In this document: positions 8,910 to 18,433 of the stretch, piece by piece
Layout of the letters: every line of letters starts with the position of its first letter
How positions within the stretch are numbered: position 1 is the stretch's first letter
From: Sulfitobacter sp. SK012
GTDB lineage: Bacteria; Pseudomonadota; Alphaproteobacteria; Rhodobacterales; Rhodobacteraceae
Reading direction: 5' to 3'
NCBI RefSeq assembly: GCF_003352085.1
Contig: NZ_CP025804.1
Coordinates: 2,108,001 to 2,172,000 of the forward strand
DNA length: 64,000 bases
The notes under the pieces: model-generated
Told to the model about the DNA's origin: nothing
The model's input: only the letters and a program-made list of their open reading frames with translations
Databases searched by the model: none
Made by a program: the position numbers and the translations under genes

Positions 8910-9216
8910 GGGGGAGGGCTGCGTCGACGCAAGAGCGGCCGCTCACCATCATAGCAGCGAAGGTCGCCAATGCGGACAAAACCGACCTTGACCGCACCCA
9001 CCTCAACTGGCCCTTCCGGCCCGGACCGGACCTCGAAAACCTCCCAAGATGCTGCGGTGCAGCCCGTCATTGCTCCCAATCGTGCAGAGCGCAGCATTTT
9101 GGCCAGTGAAACGCCGGTCAGCGGGCATTTCCACCGTTCGAATAAGAGCAACCGATTTCAGTGGCCGTCATGGGCTGTGCTGCTGTAGCGATAGGCGGAT
9201 CAACTAATATCTGTTC
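8910..9216. other. Gene-free stretch
   Basis: No frame on either strand looks like a real protein. Short overlapping open frames are low-complexity and Arg/Pro/Ser rich. The text (GGTCGCCAATGCGGACAAAACC and surroundings) resembles decayed intergenic sequence that also appears in other gaps of this window. It may hold the terminator of the small exported gene, but no strong hairpin was found. Confidence 0.5.
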
Positions 9217-10224
9217 TTATGATTTGCCGACTCGGAATTGCGTCGGTGTCATTCCCATCTGGGAGCGGAAGAAGCGTGTGAAATGCGCCTTGTCCGAGTA
9301 CCCCAGTGAAGCGCCGATGTTTGCCACGGTTTGCGTAGGGTCCATTAAGTATTCCTTGGCCACGTCGATCTTCAGGCGTTTGATTTCGCGCGGCAATGTT
9401 GTGCCATTATGTTTCAGTGCATTGATGAGTAAGTCAGGGTCGATGCCGAGCAGACTGGCAACCGATGCAGGCTTCAGAACTGTCTCGTCCAGTTTGTCTC
9501 GCAGAGCAGATCGCAAGGCGGCAACCACTGAAACATCCTGCTCCGACGACACCGGTTGTGCGCTAGCGAAACGTGATCCGATTGCGACGTCCTTGTGAAG
9601 CCAAGCCGTCGGAAAGCTGATCTGCATACCTGGGTCGGGTCCGACCCGGGTTTCTATGCCGCTGTAGCCTAGTGGTACGCCGAGAAGATAACGACTTTCC
9701 CAGGCTACCACCGAAGGATCCCAGTTTGGGCCCGTAACCGATTGCAGCAGGCGGACGTAAACGGCAGCACCAAAGCCCGTGACTTGAAGTGGCTGGACCG
9801 ACGGCTCTTGCTGTCGCGCAATACGATAAATCGCCCTGTCAGCCTCAACGATGAGACTGTGAAGAACAGAGCTGGATTCCTGCGGCACCAAGCGCACGAA
9901 ATCGGCGAAGAACTTGAACAGAGTTGATGGTCCCTGAAGCGCATTGGTAAACGGAGGCCAAGATTGGAGGTCAAAAGTTTCACCGACATGGATACCAAGG
10001 TATTTGTCGCCAGACAGTTCCGACAGCTTGTTTAACAAACCAAAAACCAGTTCGGCGTGGACATAGACTTTGGCGTCGCGCATCAGGTCTTCACTCACAC
10101 CAAATTCCTCCAGCGCCGGGTGTGGGTCAATGTCGCGAGCGTTCAGATAGTCCAAAAAAGGCAGCACCAGCGCCAAGCGAATAAAACCTTCCTGATGGGC
10201 CTGCGAATTGGTTGTGTGCGGCAT
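9217..10224 (-). CDS. AraC-family transcriptional regulator
   Basis: 335 residues. The N-terminal half (residues 1-220) fits the arabinose-binding-like domain of the OruR/ArgR type of AraC regulators. The C-terminal HTH domain (about 235-335) ends with VANIGASLGYSDKAHFTRFFRSQMGMTPTQFR, the classic second helix-turn-helix and signature. It is divergent from the amidohydrolase gene, which it may control; that link is inferred from position. Confidence 0.93.
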   Translation of the reverse strand: MPHTTNSQAHQEGFIRLALVLPFLDYLNARDIDPHPALEEFGVSEDLMRDAKVYVHAELVFGLLNKLSELSGDKYLGIHVGETFDLQSWPPFTNALQGPSTLFKFFADFVRLVPQESSSVLHSLIVEADRAIYRIARQQEPSVQPLQVTGFGAAVYVRLLQSVTGPNWDPSVVAWESRYLLGVPLGYSGIETRVGPDPGMQISFPTAWLHKDVAIGSRFASAQPVSSEQDVSVVAALRSALRDKLDETVLKPASVASLLGIDPDLLINALKHNGTTLPREIKRLKIDVAKEYLMDPTQTVANIGASLGYSDKAHFTRFFRSQMGMTPTQFRVGKS

Positions 10225-10373
10225 GGGCGACTCCTTGGCCCAGCATACGCCTTAATTTCCTCAGCGGTTGCCATTTTTAGTTTCAGAATCGTGTTTTTGA
10301 TCGAAAAGTGGCCACCGATCCTTCAGCTGATCTGCTAGATTTCCCCGGAAGTTCATCAGGGGAGATCAAGATC

Positions 10374-11813
10374 ATGTCCAGTTCAATCAAATCGGTGGTG
10401 TTTGCGGCAGGTGTTGCCTTTGCTCCACTCAGCATTGCTCAAGCGGAGGAAGACGCGCCACCACCAATCTTGTTCACCAATGTCGATGTCTTTGACGGCT
10501 TCAGCCCGGACCTGCTCATGGACGCAAACGTTCTGGTCGAGGGCAATGTCATCACGCAGGTCTCGACCGACCCGATTGACATGGAAGGCGCGTTTGTTGT
10601 CGATGGGACCGGCAAAACGATGACCCCCGGGCTGATCGACATGCACCAGCACGTCATGTTGAATCCCCCAGAAGGCACAGCCGCATATCAGACGCGATGG
10701 GACGAGGCATCGGGCGGCGCGATCGCACAGCACCACCTCGTGAACAACATCCTGATGAAGGGTATTACCTCTGTTAGGGATATTGCAGGAGATCCGCTGG
10801 ACATTGCCAAGGCCATTGACATGGGACTAATTCCCGGACCGCGGATCGTCTCTTCTGGTGGCGCTATCTCACAAACAGGTGGTCATGGTGATTGGGCCGG
10901 TCGCAACGTCCCTCCTGGGATTATCGCGGAACATGCCGACGTGACTCAAGCTTCGCAAAACTCATGGACTGTTGATGGGCCTGACGAGGTGACCAAGGCG
11001 GTACGCCTGAACCTGCGGCGCGGTGCAGGGTTCATCAAGGTCATGGGCGGTGGCGGTGTCGCCAGCGAATTTGACCCGCTCGACATTATGGGCCTGTCCG
11101 AAGAAGAAGTGGCTAAAGCTGTGGAAATCGCGGCCGACAACGGCACCTATGTCGCTGTTCATGCATATCACGACGAGAGCTACGAGAGGCACCTGCGCCT
11201 TGGGACACGGTCCTTTGAACATGGCTTCCTGATCTCGGAAGACATGGTCAAGAAAATGGTCGCTAAATACAAAGAGACTGAGGACATCGTCTGGAGCTTC
11301 CAGTGCTTTATGAGTGTTAACTCCTTCGGCAGCTACGAATCCATGCCCGCATTCTTTACGCATGAGCAAAAGCTGAAGGGTGTCCGGGTCGGCGAAGGTG
11401 TTCGGGCGATGTCCAAATGGATGAACGAATACGATATGTTTACCATCGGCGGTTCTGACATGTTCAGCCCCGGTCTGGTCGAGAAGATTAAGGAAGACAT
11501 CACCTGCAATGTCGACGCTGGCTTTACACCTGCACAAGCTTTGAAGCACTGGACTGGAAATGCCGGAATCGTGATGGCCTGGTCTGGTCCGAAAAATCCA
11601 TATCCGAGCTTCCACCTTGGCCGGATTGCCCCGGAGAGCTACGCAGACATTTTGCTTTGGGACGGCAACCCGTTGGAGGACATCAATCTGATCCTCGACG
11701 AGAGCAAGCTGCAGTTGGTGATGAAGGACGGCCGTGCTTACAAGAACACATTGGCAGACAGCGACAGCATCATGTACCGGCCCGCGGTTTCAGAACCAAA
11801 GGTCTACCCCTGA
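10374..11813 (+). CDS. Exported metal-dependent amidohydrolase
   Basis: 479 residues from ATG 10374, chosen because GGGGAG precedes it and a signal peptide follows (MSSSIKSVVFAAGVAFAPLSIAQA). It is an imidazolonepropionase/prolidase-like amidohydrolase: metal-binding GLIDMHQHV, a Lys in GFIKVMGGGG that could be the carbamylated bridging ligand, a His in VAVHAYHDES, SFEHGF, and TIGGSDMF as the last metal-site region. Such periplasmic enzymes hydrolyse cyclic amides or dipeptides. Substrate unknown. A small exported gene and hairpins follow. Confidence 0.92.
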   Translation: MSSSIKSVVFAAGVAFAPLSIAQAEEDAPPPILFTNVDVFDGFSPDLLMDANVLVEGNVITQVSTDPIDMEGAFVVDGTGKTMTPGLIDMHQHVMLNPPEGTAAYQTRWDEASGGAIAQHHLVNNILMKGITSVRDIAGDPLDIAKAIDMGLIPGPRIVSSGGAISQTGGHGDWAGRNVPPGIIAEHADVTQASQNSWTVDGPDEVTKAVRLNLRRGAGFIKVMGGGGVASEFDPLDIMGLSEEEVAKAVEIAADNGTYVAVHAYHDESYERHLRLGTRSFEHGFLISEDMVKKMVAKYKETEDIVWSFQCFMSVNSFGSYESMPAFFTHEQKLKGVRVGEGVRAMSKWMNEYDMFTIGGSDMFSPGLVEKIKEDITCNVDAGFTPAQALKHWTGNAGIVMAWSGPKNPYPSFHLGRIAPESYADILLWDGNPLEDINLILDESKLQLVMKDGRAYKNTLADSDSIMYRPAVSEPKVYP

Positions 11814-11831
11814 TCCTATGATCTGGGCTTC

Positions 11832-11848
11832 GTCACAACAGTTGTGAC
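11832..11848. promoter_or_regulatory. 17-bp near-perfect palindrome
   Basis: GTCACAAC-A-GTTGTGAC has perfect 8-bp arms around one base, 19 nt after the amidohydrolase stop. It could be an operator for the gene at 11924 or part of the terminator zone with the GC hairpin just downstream. Confidence 0.5.
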
Positions 11849-11850
11849 AC

Positions 11851-11884
11851 AGCGGGGCGGTTTGTTTACCTCGGCCGCCCTGCT
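11851..11884 (+). terminator. GC-rich hairpin after the amidohydrolase gene (copy 1)
   Basis: AGCGGGGCGG pairs with CCGCCCTGCT (one G-T wobble) around the loop TTTGTTTACCTCGG. Almost the same stem and loop recurs at 12296-12328. It could terminate transcription, though there is no long T tract after it. Confidence 0.6.
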
Positions 11885-11923
11885 TTCACCGGAATGAACC
11901 TCTAGACAAGATAGGGAATAACG

Positions 11924-12262
11924 ATGAAGTATAGACTGGTTTCAGGTCTGACAGTTGGTGCGCTATTGGCCGCGACTGCAACCTCTGCGCAGGTATCGGA
12001 TGCCTCCAAACTTGGCGCGAATGCTGGCGCTATGGAATACTGCCGCGACAATTTCATGACGGACGATGACAACGGTCGGTATGGTTTGCTTGTTGCGGCA
12101 ACAACCAAAGACTTCAGTAATCTGTCTGCAGATGGCGATAAAACCAAAGCGCTGCTTATGAAGAAAGCGGCAGAGGATGGTGACTACCTCGGCAAGCCGC
12201 TGGATGCAGGGCGCTGTGAAAGTGTCCGGAAAACTCTTCTTACTCAATACGGCATCAAATGA
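11924..12262 (+). CDS. Small exported hypothetical protein
   Basis: 112 residues with a signal peptide (MKYRLVSGLTVGALLAATATSAQ). The mature part has two cysteines (YCRDN and GRCESV) and helical sequence, for example DKTKALLMKKAAEDGDYLG. It follows the exported amidohydrolase in the same direction, separated by a hairpin, and is itself followed by a near-copy of that hairpin. I do not recognise a function. Confidence 0.7.
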   Translation: MKYRLVSGLTVGALLAATATSAQVSDASKLGANAGAMEYCRDNFMTDDDNGRYGLLVAATTKDFSNLSADGDKTKALLMKKAAEDGDYLGKPLDAGRCESVRKTLLTQYGIK

Positions 12263-12295
12263 TCGGCGGTCTTCCGGCTGATTTCTGAGCTGTAC

Positions 12296-12328
12296 GCGGG
12301 GCGGTTTCTTTACCTCGAGCCGCCCCGC
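12296..12328 (+). terminator. GC-rich hairpin (copy 2)
   Basis: GCGGGGCGG pairs perfectly with CCGCCCCGC around TTTCTTTACCTCGAG, and is followed by AATATTATTT. It lies 34 nt after the stop of the small exported gene and is the second copy of the hairpin at 11851-11884. Confidence 0.7.
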
Positions 12329-13126
12329 AATATTATTTCCTAAGTGACCCAGAAATAAATAGATATCTCACCTGATGCGCTCGCGTCGAATTGGAAGTGC
12401 TGTTCTAAATTGTGCGCTGGCTGCCTGTGATACAATGATAGATTAGATAATTTCGCCTCCTCTGGATTCACGGCCGCCCTCCGCTGCAAAAACGAGCTTC
12501 CGATCTGCGGCCATTTAAATGTCTGCTCTCGCCGTTGACGCTATCTCGCCTCGCACCAGTAGCGAAGGCCCGGTGTCCGCCCAAAGTACCGAATGCTGCA
12601 TTCACAACCTACGACTGCTGTGGGCTCTGTGCCGTCGTTCCGGACACTGTAGTCTAACGACCGCTTCAAACATCCGAATGTCCAAGAGTTGGGTCACGCC
12701 GCTGAAAGCGTTGTAGTTTCTGTGTTTTGGGAATGGCTGCTTACGGATCGTGGTGCAAGCCTGCCCCGCTGCGCCGCCGCAAGTCCGCTTCGAGCCCATT
12801 GTGTTGAAAAACACCGATTTCCGGAAACGCATTTCCTTCGCAGAATAGCCAGAAATCCGAAAACCGGCAGCAGTTTACCCTTCAGTCGCGCTGAGCTCCC
12901 CGTGGATCGGTGCAGTTCGAATTTGGCCGACCCCTCAGCCAAAATTTCCCAACGTCCTTGTACCGAGAAAAACCTTTCCGAAATTGATCGGAAACCGAGT
13001 TTTTCAACACAATCAGCCCAGAGCCGACCTATTCAAGTCTGCAAATGAAGGCGCGCTCGGCGCAGTCAAATTGAAGGTGTTCCAGTGTCGCGGGTTGCTC
13101 GTTGGCTAAGCCTTTGCGAAGCTGTT
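12329..13126. other. Gene-free stretch with a MITE-like relic
   Basis: No convincing gene on either strand. The first half (to about 12780) is decayed intergenic sequence. The second half contains a roughly 246-bp unit with inverted ends, listed separately. Short open frames across this unit are shadows without start signals or recognisable products. Confidence 0.6.
12783..13028. mobile_element. Putative MITE-like element with terminal inverted repeats
   Basis: ATTGTGTTGAAAAAC at 12798-12812 is repeated inverted and perfect at 12999-13013 (GTTTTTCAACACAAT). Similarity extends outward (TCCGCTTCGAGCCC against the complement of CAGCCCAGAGCCGA) and inward (CCGATTTCC against CGGTTTCCG), giving imperfect inverted ends of about 40 bp around a non-coding core. 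This is the layout of a non-autonomous transposable element or the relic of an insertion sequence. No transposase frame is visible. Confidence 0.5.
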
Positions 13127-14350
13127 TTACCAAGTGAACCGAACACCCGCGGCAAACACATTGACGTCCTGAAATTGGAGCGTGGTTCCACCGATGCTGT
13201 ATTCCCGATAAGTCGCATAAATTTGGGTCTGGTTGACCTCGATATCCTGCACCAAAGCTAGCCCCCAGGATTGTGAGCTGCTGGCACCCGTTATGGGATC
13301 CTCGCTGATGTAATAGTCAACGGAAAACGAAGTTCTGCCCCAAAACAGCAAATTCCGGATAATCCCGACCTTGCCGTATGCATAAAGGCCACCATCGTCG
13401 TCCGCGCCAGCAGCTAGCGAGAAGTTCAGTCCGGTTTGATCATCGATACCGGCGACAGAGCCGGAGAAGTAATCCGGCGACGTATCGTTATACGCGTAGG
13501 CGATCCCAGCCTTGACGCGGAATTGACGCCATTGCGTTTCATAGCGCAACGCAGCGTCGGCATAGTTATTATCGTTGTCCTCTTGCAGCACTTCGCGCCC
13601 AAGGGAAACGGACCAAGACAACCCTCGGTCCGCCAGACTGTCATACCGCGCCCGAAACCGGCGAGAGCCATCGAAAGTTGGAAAAAATGACTCTAGGCTC
13701 TGGTTGCTTTCTGCTCCGTTCGTGAACCTGGCGAGTTCTCCCGAAGCAGTGTCACCCACGCTGCTGTTGGCTGTGACTGTGGTGTTGGAAAAGTCAAAAC
13801 CAGTAATACCATCTGCGGCCATGCTGCCCTGGCCAAAGGAAAAGAACCCAACATCCGGAATGGAAACACGCATCTCTGCCTTTCGGAGCAGTTCACGATT
13901 CCAATCCGAAGTTTCACCGGACGGGCCCGTTCCGAGAATGCTGTTGTAGTCCGTTCGCCGCAGCCCAGTTTCAAAATTAAAAAACAGCCCGCCCCCGTTG
14001 TCGAGGTCAGATTCCAGCCTTAATCCAAGGCGCCCTGGGGAATTGGCGTTGTCGCGCGCAAATGTGTTCGACTCAACCCCATCATCATAATCCAAATACA
14101 TGATGTTGAGTTGGCCATAGAACGACAGGAGTGTGTTTTCCCCAATTTGCCAATTGAATAGATTTTGAAACCGGCTCTGACGTTTTTCAAGTCGATTGCG
14201 CCAGCTCTCTGCCCAATTCTTGGCCCAGTCGTTCGAATCTTCGCCTGCCTCATGGACGACTTCCGACTCGGCCTGTGCTCGCGCCGATGACGGCCACCAT
14301 GCGGCTACGGTTGCGAATACACAAATCAAGCAGACGAACACGAAATGCAT
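13127..14350 (-). CDS. Outer-membrane porin
   Basis: 407 residues, signal peptide ending ARAQ, ATG at 14350 preceded by GGAGCAAATCTCT. A short N-terminal coiled segment (WAKNWAESWRNRLEKRQ) precedes a beta barrel with alternating aromatic strands (LLSFYGQLNIMYLDYDD, FRVKAGIAYAYN, TQIYATYREYSIGG) and the C-terminal aromatic FTW typical of BAM substrates. It is the last of a set of co-directional genes coding for envelope proteins. Likely a general or substrate-specific diffusion porin. Confidence 0.88.
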   Translation of the reverse strand: MHFVFVCLICVFATVAAWWPSSARAQAESEVVHEAGEDSNDWAKNWAESWRNRLEKRQSRFQNLFNWQIGENTLLSFYGQLNIMYLDYDDGVESNTFARDNANSPGRLGLRLESDLDNGGGLFFNFETGLRRTDYNSILGTGPSGETSDWNRELLRKAEMRVSIPDVGFFSFGQGSMAADGITGFDFSNTTVTANSSVGDTASGELARFTNGAESNQSLESFFPTFDGSRRFRARYDSLADRGLSWSVSLGREVLQEDNDNNYADAALRYETQWRQFRVKAGIAYAYNDTSPDYFSGSVAGIDDQTGLNFSLAAGADDDGGLYAYGKVGIIRNLLFWGRTSFSVDYYISEDPITGASSSQSWGLALVQDIEVNQTQIYATYREYSIGGTTLQFQDVNVFAAGVRFTW

Positions 14351-14432
14351 AGAGATTTGCTCCGGTATTGGCGGTCGCAGTGTCCAAGAAATAAACTAAG
14401 CAGTGCTTTGCCCAACTGACTCAAGAAGTCGC

Positions 14433-15698
14433 CTAGGCAAAAATCGCACCTGCACGCTCAACGACCCAGTAGGTAGCCACAAGGCTTGCCGCTCCCGCAG
14501 TTGTTACGCTTGCCACTCGCCAAACAGGTGCCGGGCGACGTCGCAAGAACAGCACTAGGGGCCACGCGGCGGCGACGATAAGGAGTTGGCCAATTTCGAC
14601 CCCGATGTTGAACGCAAAAAGGCTCTGCCAGACGTTGGGTGCGTCGACTTTCAGGATATTCTGCAACATGAAGGAAAAACCGAAGCCGTGGAGCACGCCG
14701 ATCAACGAGGTAACCACGACAGCACGGCCATTACTGCGCTCGGTTGCCGACCGAGCAACAGCGTCGACCGCAGCGAATATGATCGATAGTGCAATCAGGG
14801 TCTCGACCGCAGGGATGAACCAGGCGCCTTGCGGGGACAAGCCGAAGAAACCCAGAACGAGCGTCACAGTATGGCCAAGGGTGAACCCGGTCACCCGCGC
14901 GACAAGACTGCGCAGCGTAGCGGCACCTAGGATCATGCAAATGACGAAGAGAACGTGGTCGAGCCCCTCCAGAATGTGCCTGATCCCCTCGATCACGAAG
15001 GTCTTAGCCGCCGCGACGGCAGACCCGGACACAACGACCGGCGTCTCCATCAAGCCGCGACTGCGGTATGTGCGCGGCGACCCGTTGCGATAGTCGAGAA
15101 GCAGATTGGCTGTTTCTTCCTGTCCCGGCAGCCCTGGATCGGACGAGACCGATATCCGGTAGTCGCCCAGGCTCCCCGCTGCCGGAGCGTAAAGGTGGAG
15201 ATCTACAAGCGCGTCCCCGACATAGGTTTCACCCGCATCAACCGGGAAAGCCGATCCGCCCGAGAGCGCGGCCTCAGCCTCCGCTCGTGTAGCAAACCCG
15301 GGTTCCGACCCGTTTGGATGAACTCTGACAGAGACAACGCTTAAGGGCAGCCGCTTGCCGGTGACCTCGATCGTCAGATCATCGGCTGCGATCAGACCCA
15401 AGCCCATCGGATCCTTCAGGAGCGCTTCACCGGCGACCAGATGCATCGGCATGCCATCTTCCAGCCGGTTGAAGGTATAAGGTGCGGGTGTGGGCAAGCC
15501 ATCGGGTCCCATCGGGCCGGTTTTGTCCGCGACCAAATACGGCATCGGCGTTCGAAAGTAGATGTCGAGCCCGTCCTCTCCGTGCACCACGTGAAAGATC
15601 CGCACGTTGAGGTTCAACTTGAAATGCGCAATGGCCGCGCCGCCGAGCAACAGCGCCAACAACAAAACGGACATCCCTACAAATCGAGGATAGATCAT
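14433..15698 (-). CDS. HupE/UreJ-like integral membrane protein
   Basis: About 421 residues from ATG 15698, which overlaps the stop of the preceding gene as ATGA. An N-terminal membrane anchor and a large extracytoplasmic domain (residues about 25-270) precede a C-terminal six-helix HupE/UreJ_2 domain with the motif GLDHVLFVICMILG and FTLGHTVTLVLGFFGL. HupE/UreJ proteins are nickel/cobalt permease relatives; this long form with an extracytoplasmic domain has no assigned cargo that I know of. It is translationally coupled to the 599-residue partner. Confidence 0.85.
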   Translation of the reverse strand: MIYPRFVGMSVLLLALLLGGAAIAHFKLNLNVRIFHVVHGEDGLDIYFRTPMPYLVADKTGPMGPDGLPTPAPYTFNRLEDGMPMHLVAGEALLKDPMGLGLIAADDLTIEVTGKRLPLSVVSVRVHPNGSEPGFATRAEAEAALSGGSAFPVDAGETYVGDALVDLHLYAPAAGSLGDYRISVSSDPGLPGQEETANLLLDYRNGSPRTYRSRGLMETPVVVSGSAVAAAKTFVIEGIRHILEGLDHVLFVICMILGAATLRSLVARVTGFTLGHTVTLVLGFFGLSPQGAWFIPAVETLIALSIIFAAVDAVARSATERSNGRAVVVTSLIGVLHGFGFSFMLQNILKVDAPNVWQSLFAFNIGVEIGQLLIVAAAWPLVLFLRRRPAPVWRVASVTTAGAASLVATYWVVERAGAIFA

Positions 15699-17494
15699 AT
15701 GCCCTCCTGTGCACTCAAAATTGTAAGACCACTCAGATACCACGTGCCATCGTTCTGAAAGACGTCCGCCAGCCCTCGATAGGTGATTGCACGGCGATGC
15801 AGATGGCCCCAGTGTCCGCCGCTTACCTGCGCGGACCAACTGGCGAGAACCTGATGGCCCGCTCCATTTGCGGCTTCGGTGACCTCTTCGACCGTTAGGT
15901 CCGTGATCTCCTCAATGCGGGCGCGGGCACCAGAGGGCAGCGAAACAGTCAGTCCGCGCCGGATCTCCGGCCCAACCGCGTCCACGTTCTCGGCGGCAAC
16001 AAACGCGTCGAGCGCCGCTTCGAATTGGGCCTCCTCAGTCTCAAGCATTGCCGTACTTATGTTGTCCAACAAGCCCGCAACTACCCGATGCGCCGACTCG
16101 ATGTCCGGGGCTCCCTGACCCGGAAGCTCGATCGAGGTGGTAATCGGATATGCAAGGATTGCACCAAGAAAAGCCGCCCCTGCCCCAGCCGCTGCGCCAC
16201 TCCTTGCGCGACCCACCCCGCGAAGGGCAAGCAGAAGAGCCACGATTCCAATTGCGACCAGTATGCCTGTTAGCCAGGGGACATTGAGCACCGTCGCGGT
16301 GTTGACCTCCAGGGGGCGCACAACCGGCTCCTCCCACTGGGTCAGGTAGTTGATCCATTCGATCTGTTGCGCCTCCGGATCCAACAGGGTCAGGAATGGG
16401 CCGGCTGGATCGAATGTCGTAGCCGGAACGCGCGGTATGCGCTCGTTGAACAGCGGCCATCGTATTGAAACGTTCTGTGGGAGGGTTGTAACCGGATAGG
16501 AGATGATGACCCCGACAAGGGCCGTTGCCGGGTCAAGATCTTCTTCTCCTACGCTCACCCGGACGCCGGACGTGGTGATTGACAAGAACTCGGCGCGCGT
16601 CTCGGTAGGCGCAATGACCGATCCGTCCACTTCTAGTGGAGATAGATCCGCGAAGAATGCGCGGGCCGTTTCGGTGATGCGCGCCTGATCCTCGACCGTC
16701 AGGAGCTGCGCTTCGGGATCAAGACCTAGATCAACGAAGTCTTGCAGGTCCCGCACCCGTATGAGCGTCTCATGGCGCACATCACGAGGCTCGACGTAGA
16801 GGAATGTCAGCAAGCCGCTGTCATGGTGACGCTTGAGGTTCCTGTTCGTGAACCGCGAATACCAAGGGTCGGACCAATCGAGACGAAGGGTTTCCGGGCC
16901 GCTGAGGTAACGAAAATCCATAACATGGACAGACCCGTGAAACACCACGAAGCCGATGCTCACCTGCGGCGTCTCGGGTGGCTGCACCGGTGGCGAGAAC
17001 TCCAGTTCTGCGGGCTGTCCATCAAACGGATAGACAAGATCCACATAGAAAACCCTGTCATCTTCTGGGGGTTTGGGGACGATCTGTGTGCCCGTCAGTT
17101 GCCCCGCGGATCGGGCGAAATCAGCAAGTCTGTCAATGCGGCGCCGGGGTTCGGCCAAGACGACGCTGGCCTCGAGAAGTTTCCCGTCAGCCCGGACTTG
17201 CAACCCGGTCTCTGCAAACAGTCGCAATCGTTCTGCCTCGGCAGGTCGGCCTTTTGCAGCGCCACCCTTGAACCAAGTGTCGGGAAGCAGATCCTGAAAC
17301 ACTTCCAGGTTGCCTACATAGACCTCGAGAGAGACCTCGACCCTGTCTTCGAGAACGCGAATCTCGGCGATATTCGGTGCCACCGCTGCGCCGTTGAGCG
17401 GCGACAGGTCTGCGTAGGCCGGTCCGCACATAGCAACGGCAAGCCAGCCGAAGAGACCCCACACTTGACGATACATCCAAGTTGATATTTTCAT
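15695..17494 (-). CDS. Exported/membrane partner of the HupE-like protein
   Basis: 599 residues with a signal peptide (GWLAVAMCGPAYA). Most of the protein is extracytoplasmic and beta-rich; a membrane helix lies near residues 390-410 (WLTGILVAIGIVALLLAL) and another Gly/Ala-rich one near 420-440 (AGAGAAFLGAILAYPITT). The C-terminal 160 residues are again soluble. The stop overlaps the HupE-like start, so the two products are probably made together and may form a complex. Function unknown. Confidence 0.75.
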   Translation of the reverse strand: MKISTWMYRQVWGLFGWLAVAMCGPAYADLSPLNGAAVAPNIAEIRVLEDRVEVSLEVYVGNLEVFQDLLPDTWFKGGAAKGRPAEAERLRLFAETGLQVRADGKLLEASVVLAEPRRRIDRLADFARSAGQLTGTQIVPKPPEDDRVFYVDLVYPFDGQPAELEFSPPVQPPETPQVSIGFVVFHGSVHVMDFRYLSGPETLRLDWSDPWYSRFTNRNLKRHHDSGLLTFLYVEPRDVRHETLIRVRDLQDFVDLGLDPEAQLLTVEDQARITETARAFFADLSPLEVDGSVIAPTETRAEFLSITTSGVRVSVGEEDLDPATALVGVIISYPVTTLPQNVSIRWPLFNERIPRVPATTFDPAGPFLTLLDPEAQQIEWINYLTQWEEPVVRPLEVNTATVLNVPWLTGILVAIGIVALLLALRGVGRARSGAAAGAGAAFLGAILAYPITTSIELPGQGAPDIESAHRVVAGLLDNISTAMLETEEAQFEAALDAFVAAENVDAVGPEIRRGLTVSLPSGARARIEEITDLTVEEVTEAANGAGHQVLASWSAQVSGGHWGHLHRRAITYRGLADVFQNDGTWYLSGLTILSAQEGI

Positions 17495-17596
17495 GGCCTA
17501 AAATGCCTTTGCAGCCGTTGTTTGTCTCTTGCCTGAGCTGGCAATCTCTTCATGGTGCAGATTGACCCGATGGTTTTTACGGTCGCTTGGACCATT

Positions 17597-18406
17597 CTAG
17601 TAATTGAGCCGCAGCCCGACACCCAGGCCCCAGTCATAGGGGCGATCAGCGCCCACGCCGACGAGCGCATCAGCATATAAACCTATGCCATCGCGGATGG
17701 TGCGCCCAATCTGAAATTCCGCAGTAATCGGCCATGTTTCATTTTCCCAGTCGTAAGGAATCTTGGCGTCGACTTTGAACCAGTTGGCATCCCCGAAGGG
17801 CTTTAGTGCGATTAAGCGGCCCGAAGTCTGGCTGATGTCAGGCCCCTCGCCGATATCCGTGAAATGCTGAGCCAATGGAATGAGCGTCCAACCGGAGTTT
17901 GCATGGCTAAAGGCAACTCCAACGAGAGGCGCGAACTGGTTTGTGCCGATGCCGATGCCTTTTGCCTGATCGCCAAGGTCAATTATCAGGTCGAATCCCA
18001 CGGCTGTCCGATATCCCCACCCGCCGCTAAGTTGTCCCTCTGACGGAAAATAGATCGGCTTCAGAACGAGCTTCTCTAAGCCGTTTTCGCGCGTGCCGAT
18101 GACGTCGGTTGACAGGTAGTGCAGCTCATATTTCAGTTTGAGCCGCGGTGTGACCATGTAGGCGCCGTCAATGAAAAAGTCATAGGTATCACCCGCATCG
18201 GCTGATTTACCCTGCAAGCGAAAGTCCGTATTGTTCACCGCCGCCAGTGGATTGGACGCATTTTCTGCGACACTCGCGGTTCCCAAAAGCCCAAGCCCCA
18301 TCGTAAGCAGCAAGCCCACAAGTTTCCACCGAGGTTGCTGTTTTTGGGCCGCGTCAACGCATAGCTCATTGGGATTTTCCACGTGCCAGACTAGGTTTAA
18401 AGACAT
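17597..18406 (-). CDS. Outer-membrane beta-barrel protein
   Basis: 269 residues. An unusually long N-terminal tail (about 28 residues) precedes the hydrophobic signal stretch LVGLLLTMGLGLLGTASVA; the true start may be further in. The mature part has alternating strands (PRLKLKYELHYLST, WGYRTAVGFDLIIDLG, WPITAEFQIGRTI) and ends GVGLRLNY, consistent with a barrel. Its gene lies in the same direction as the HupE pair and porin genes. Function unknown. Confidence 0.7.
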   Translation of the reverse strand: MSLNLVWHVENPNELCVDAAQKQQPRWKLVGLLLTMGLGLLGTASVAENASNPLAAVNNTDFRLQGKSADAGDTYDFFIDGAYMVTPRLKLKYELHYLSTDVIGTRENGLEKLVLKPIYFPSEGQLSGGWGYRTAVGFDLIIDLGDQAKGIGIGTNQFAPLVGVAFSHANSGWTLIPLAQHFTDIGEGPDISQTSGRLIALKPFGDANWFKVDAKIPYDWENETWPITAEFQIGRTIRDGIGLYADALVGVGADRPYDWGLGVGLRLNY

Positions 18407-18433
18407 TGGTACTTCTTTCCACGAATACTCTCG

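Noticed and set aside
12689..13048. Overlapping 82-119 residue frames on both strands
   Set aside because: They cross the inverted-repeat unit, lack ribosome sites and encode Arg/Ser-rich text without domains.
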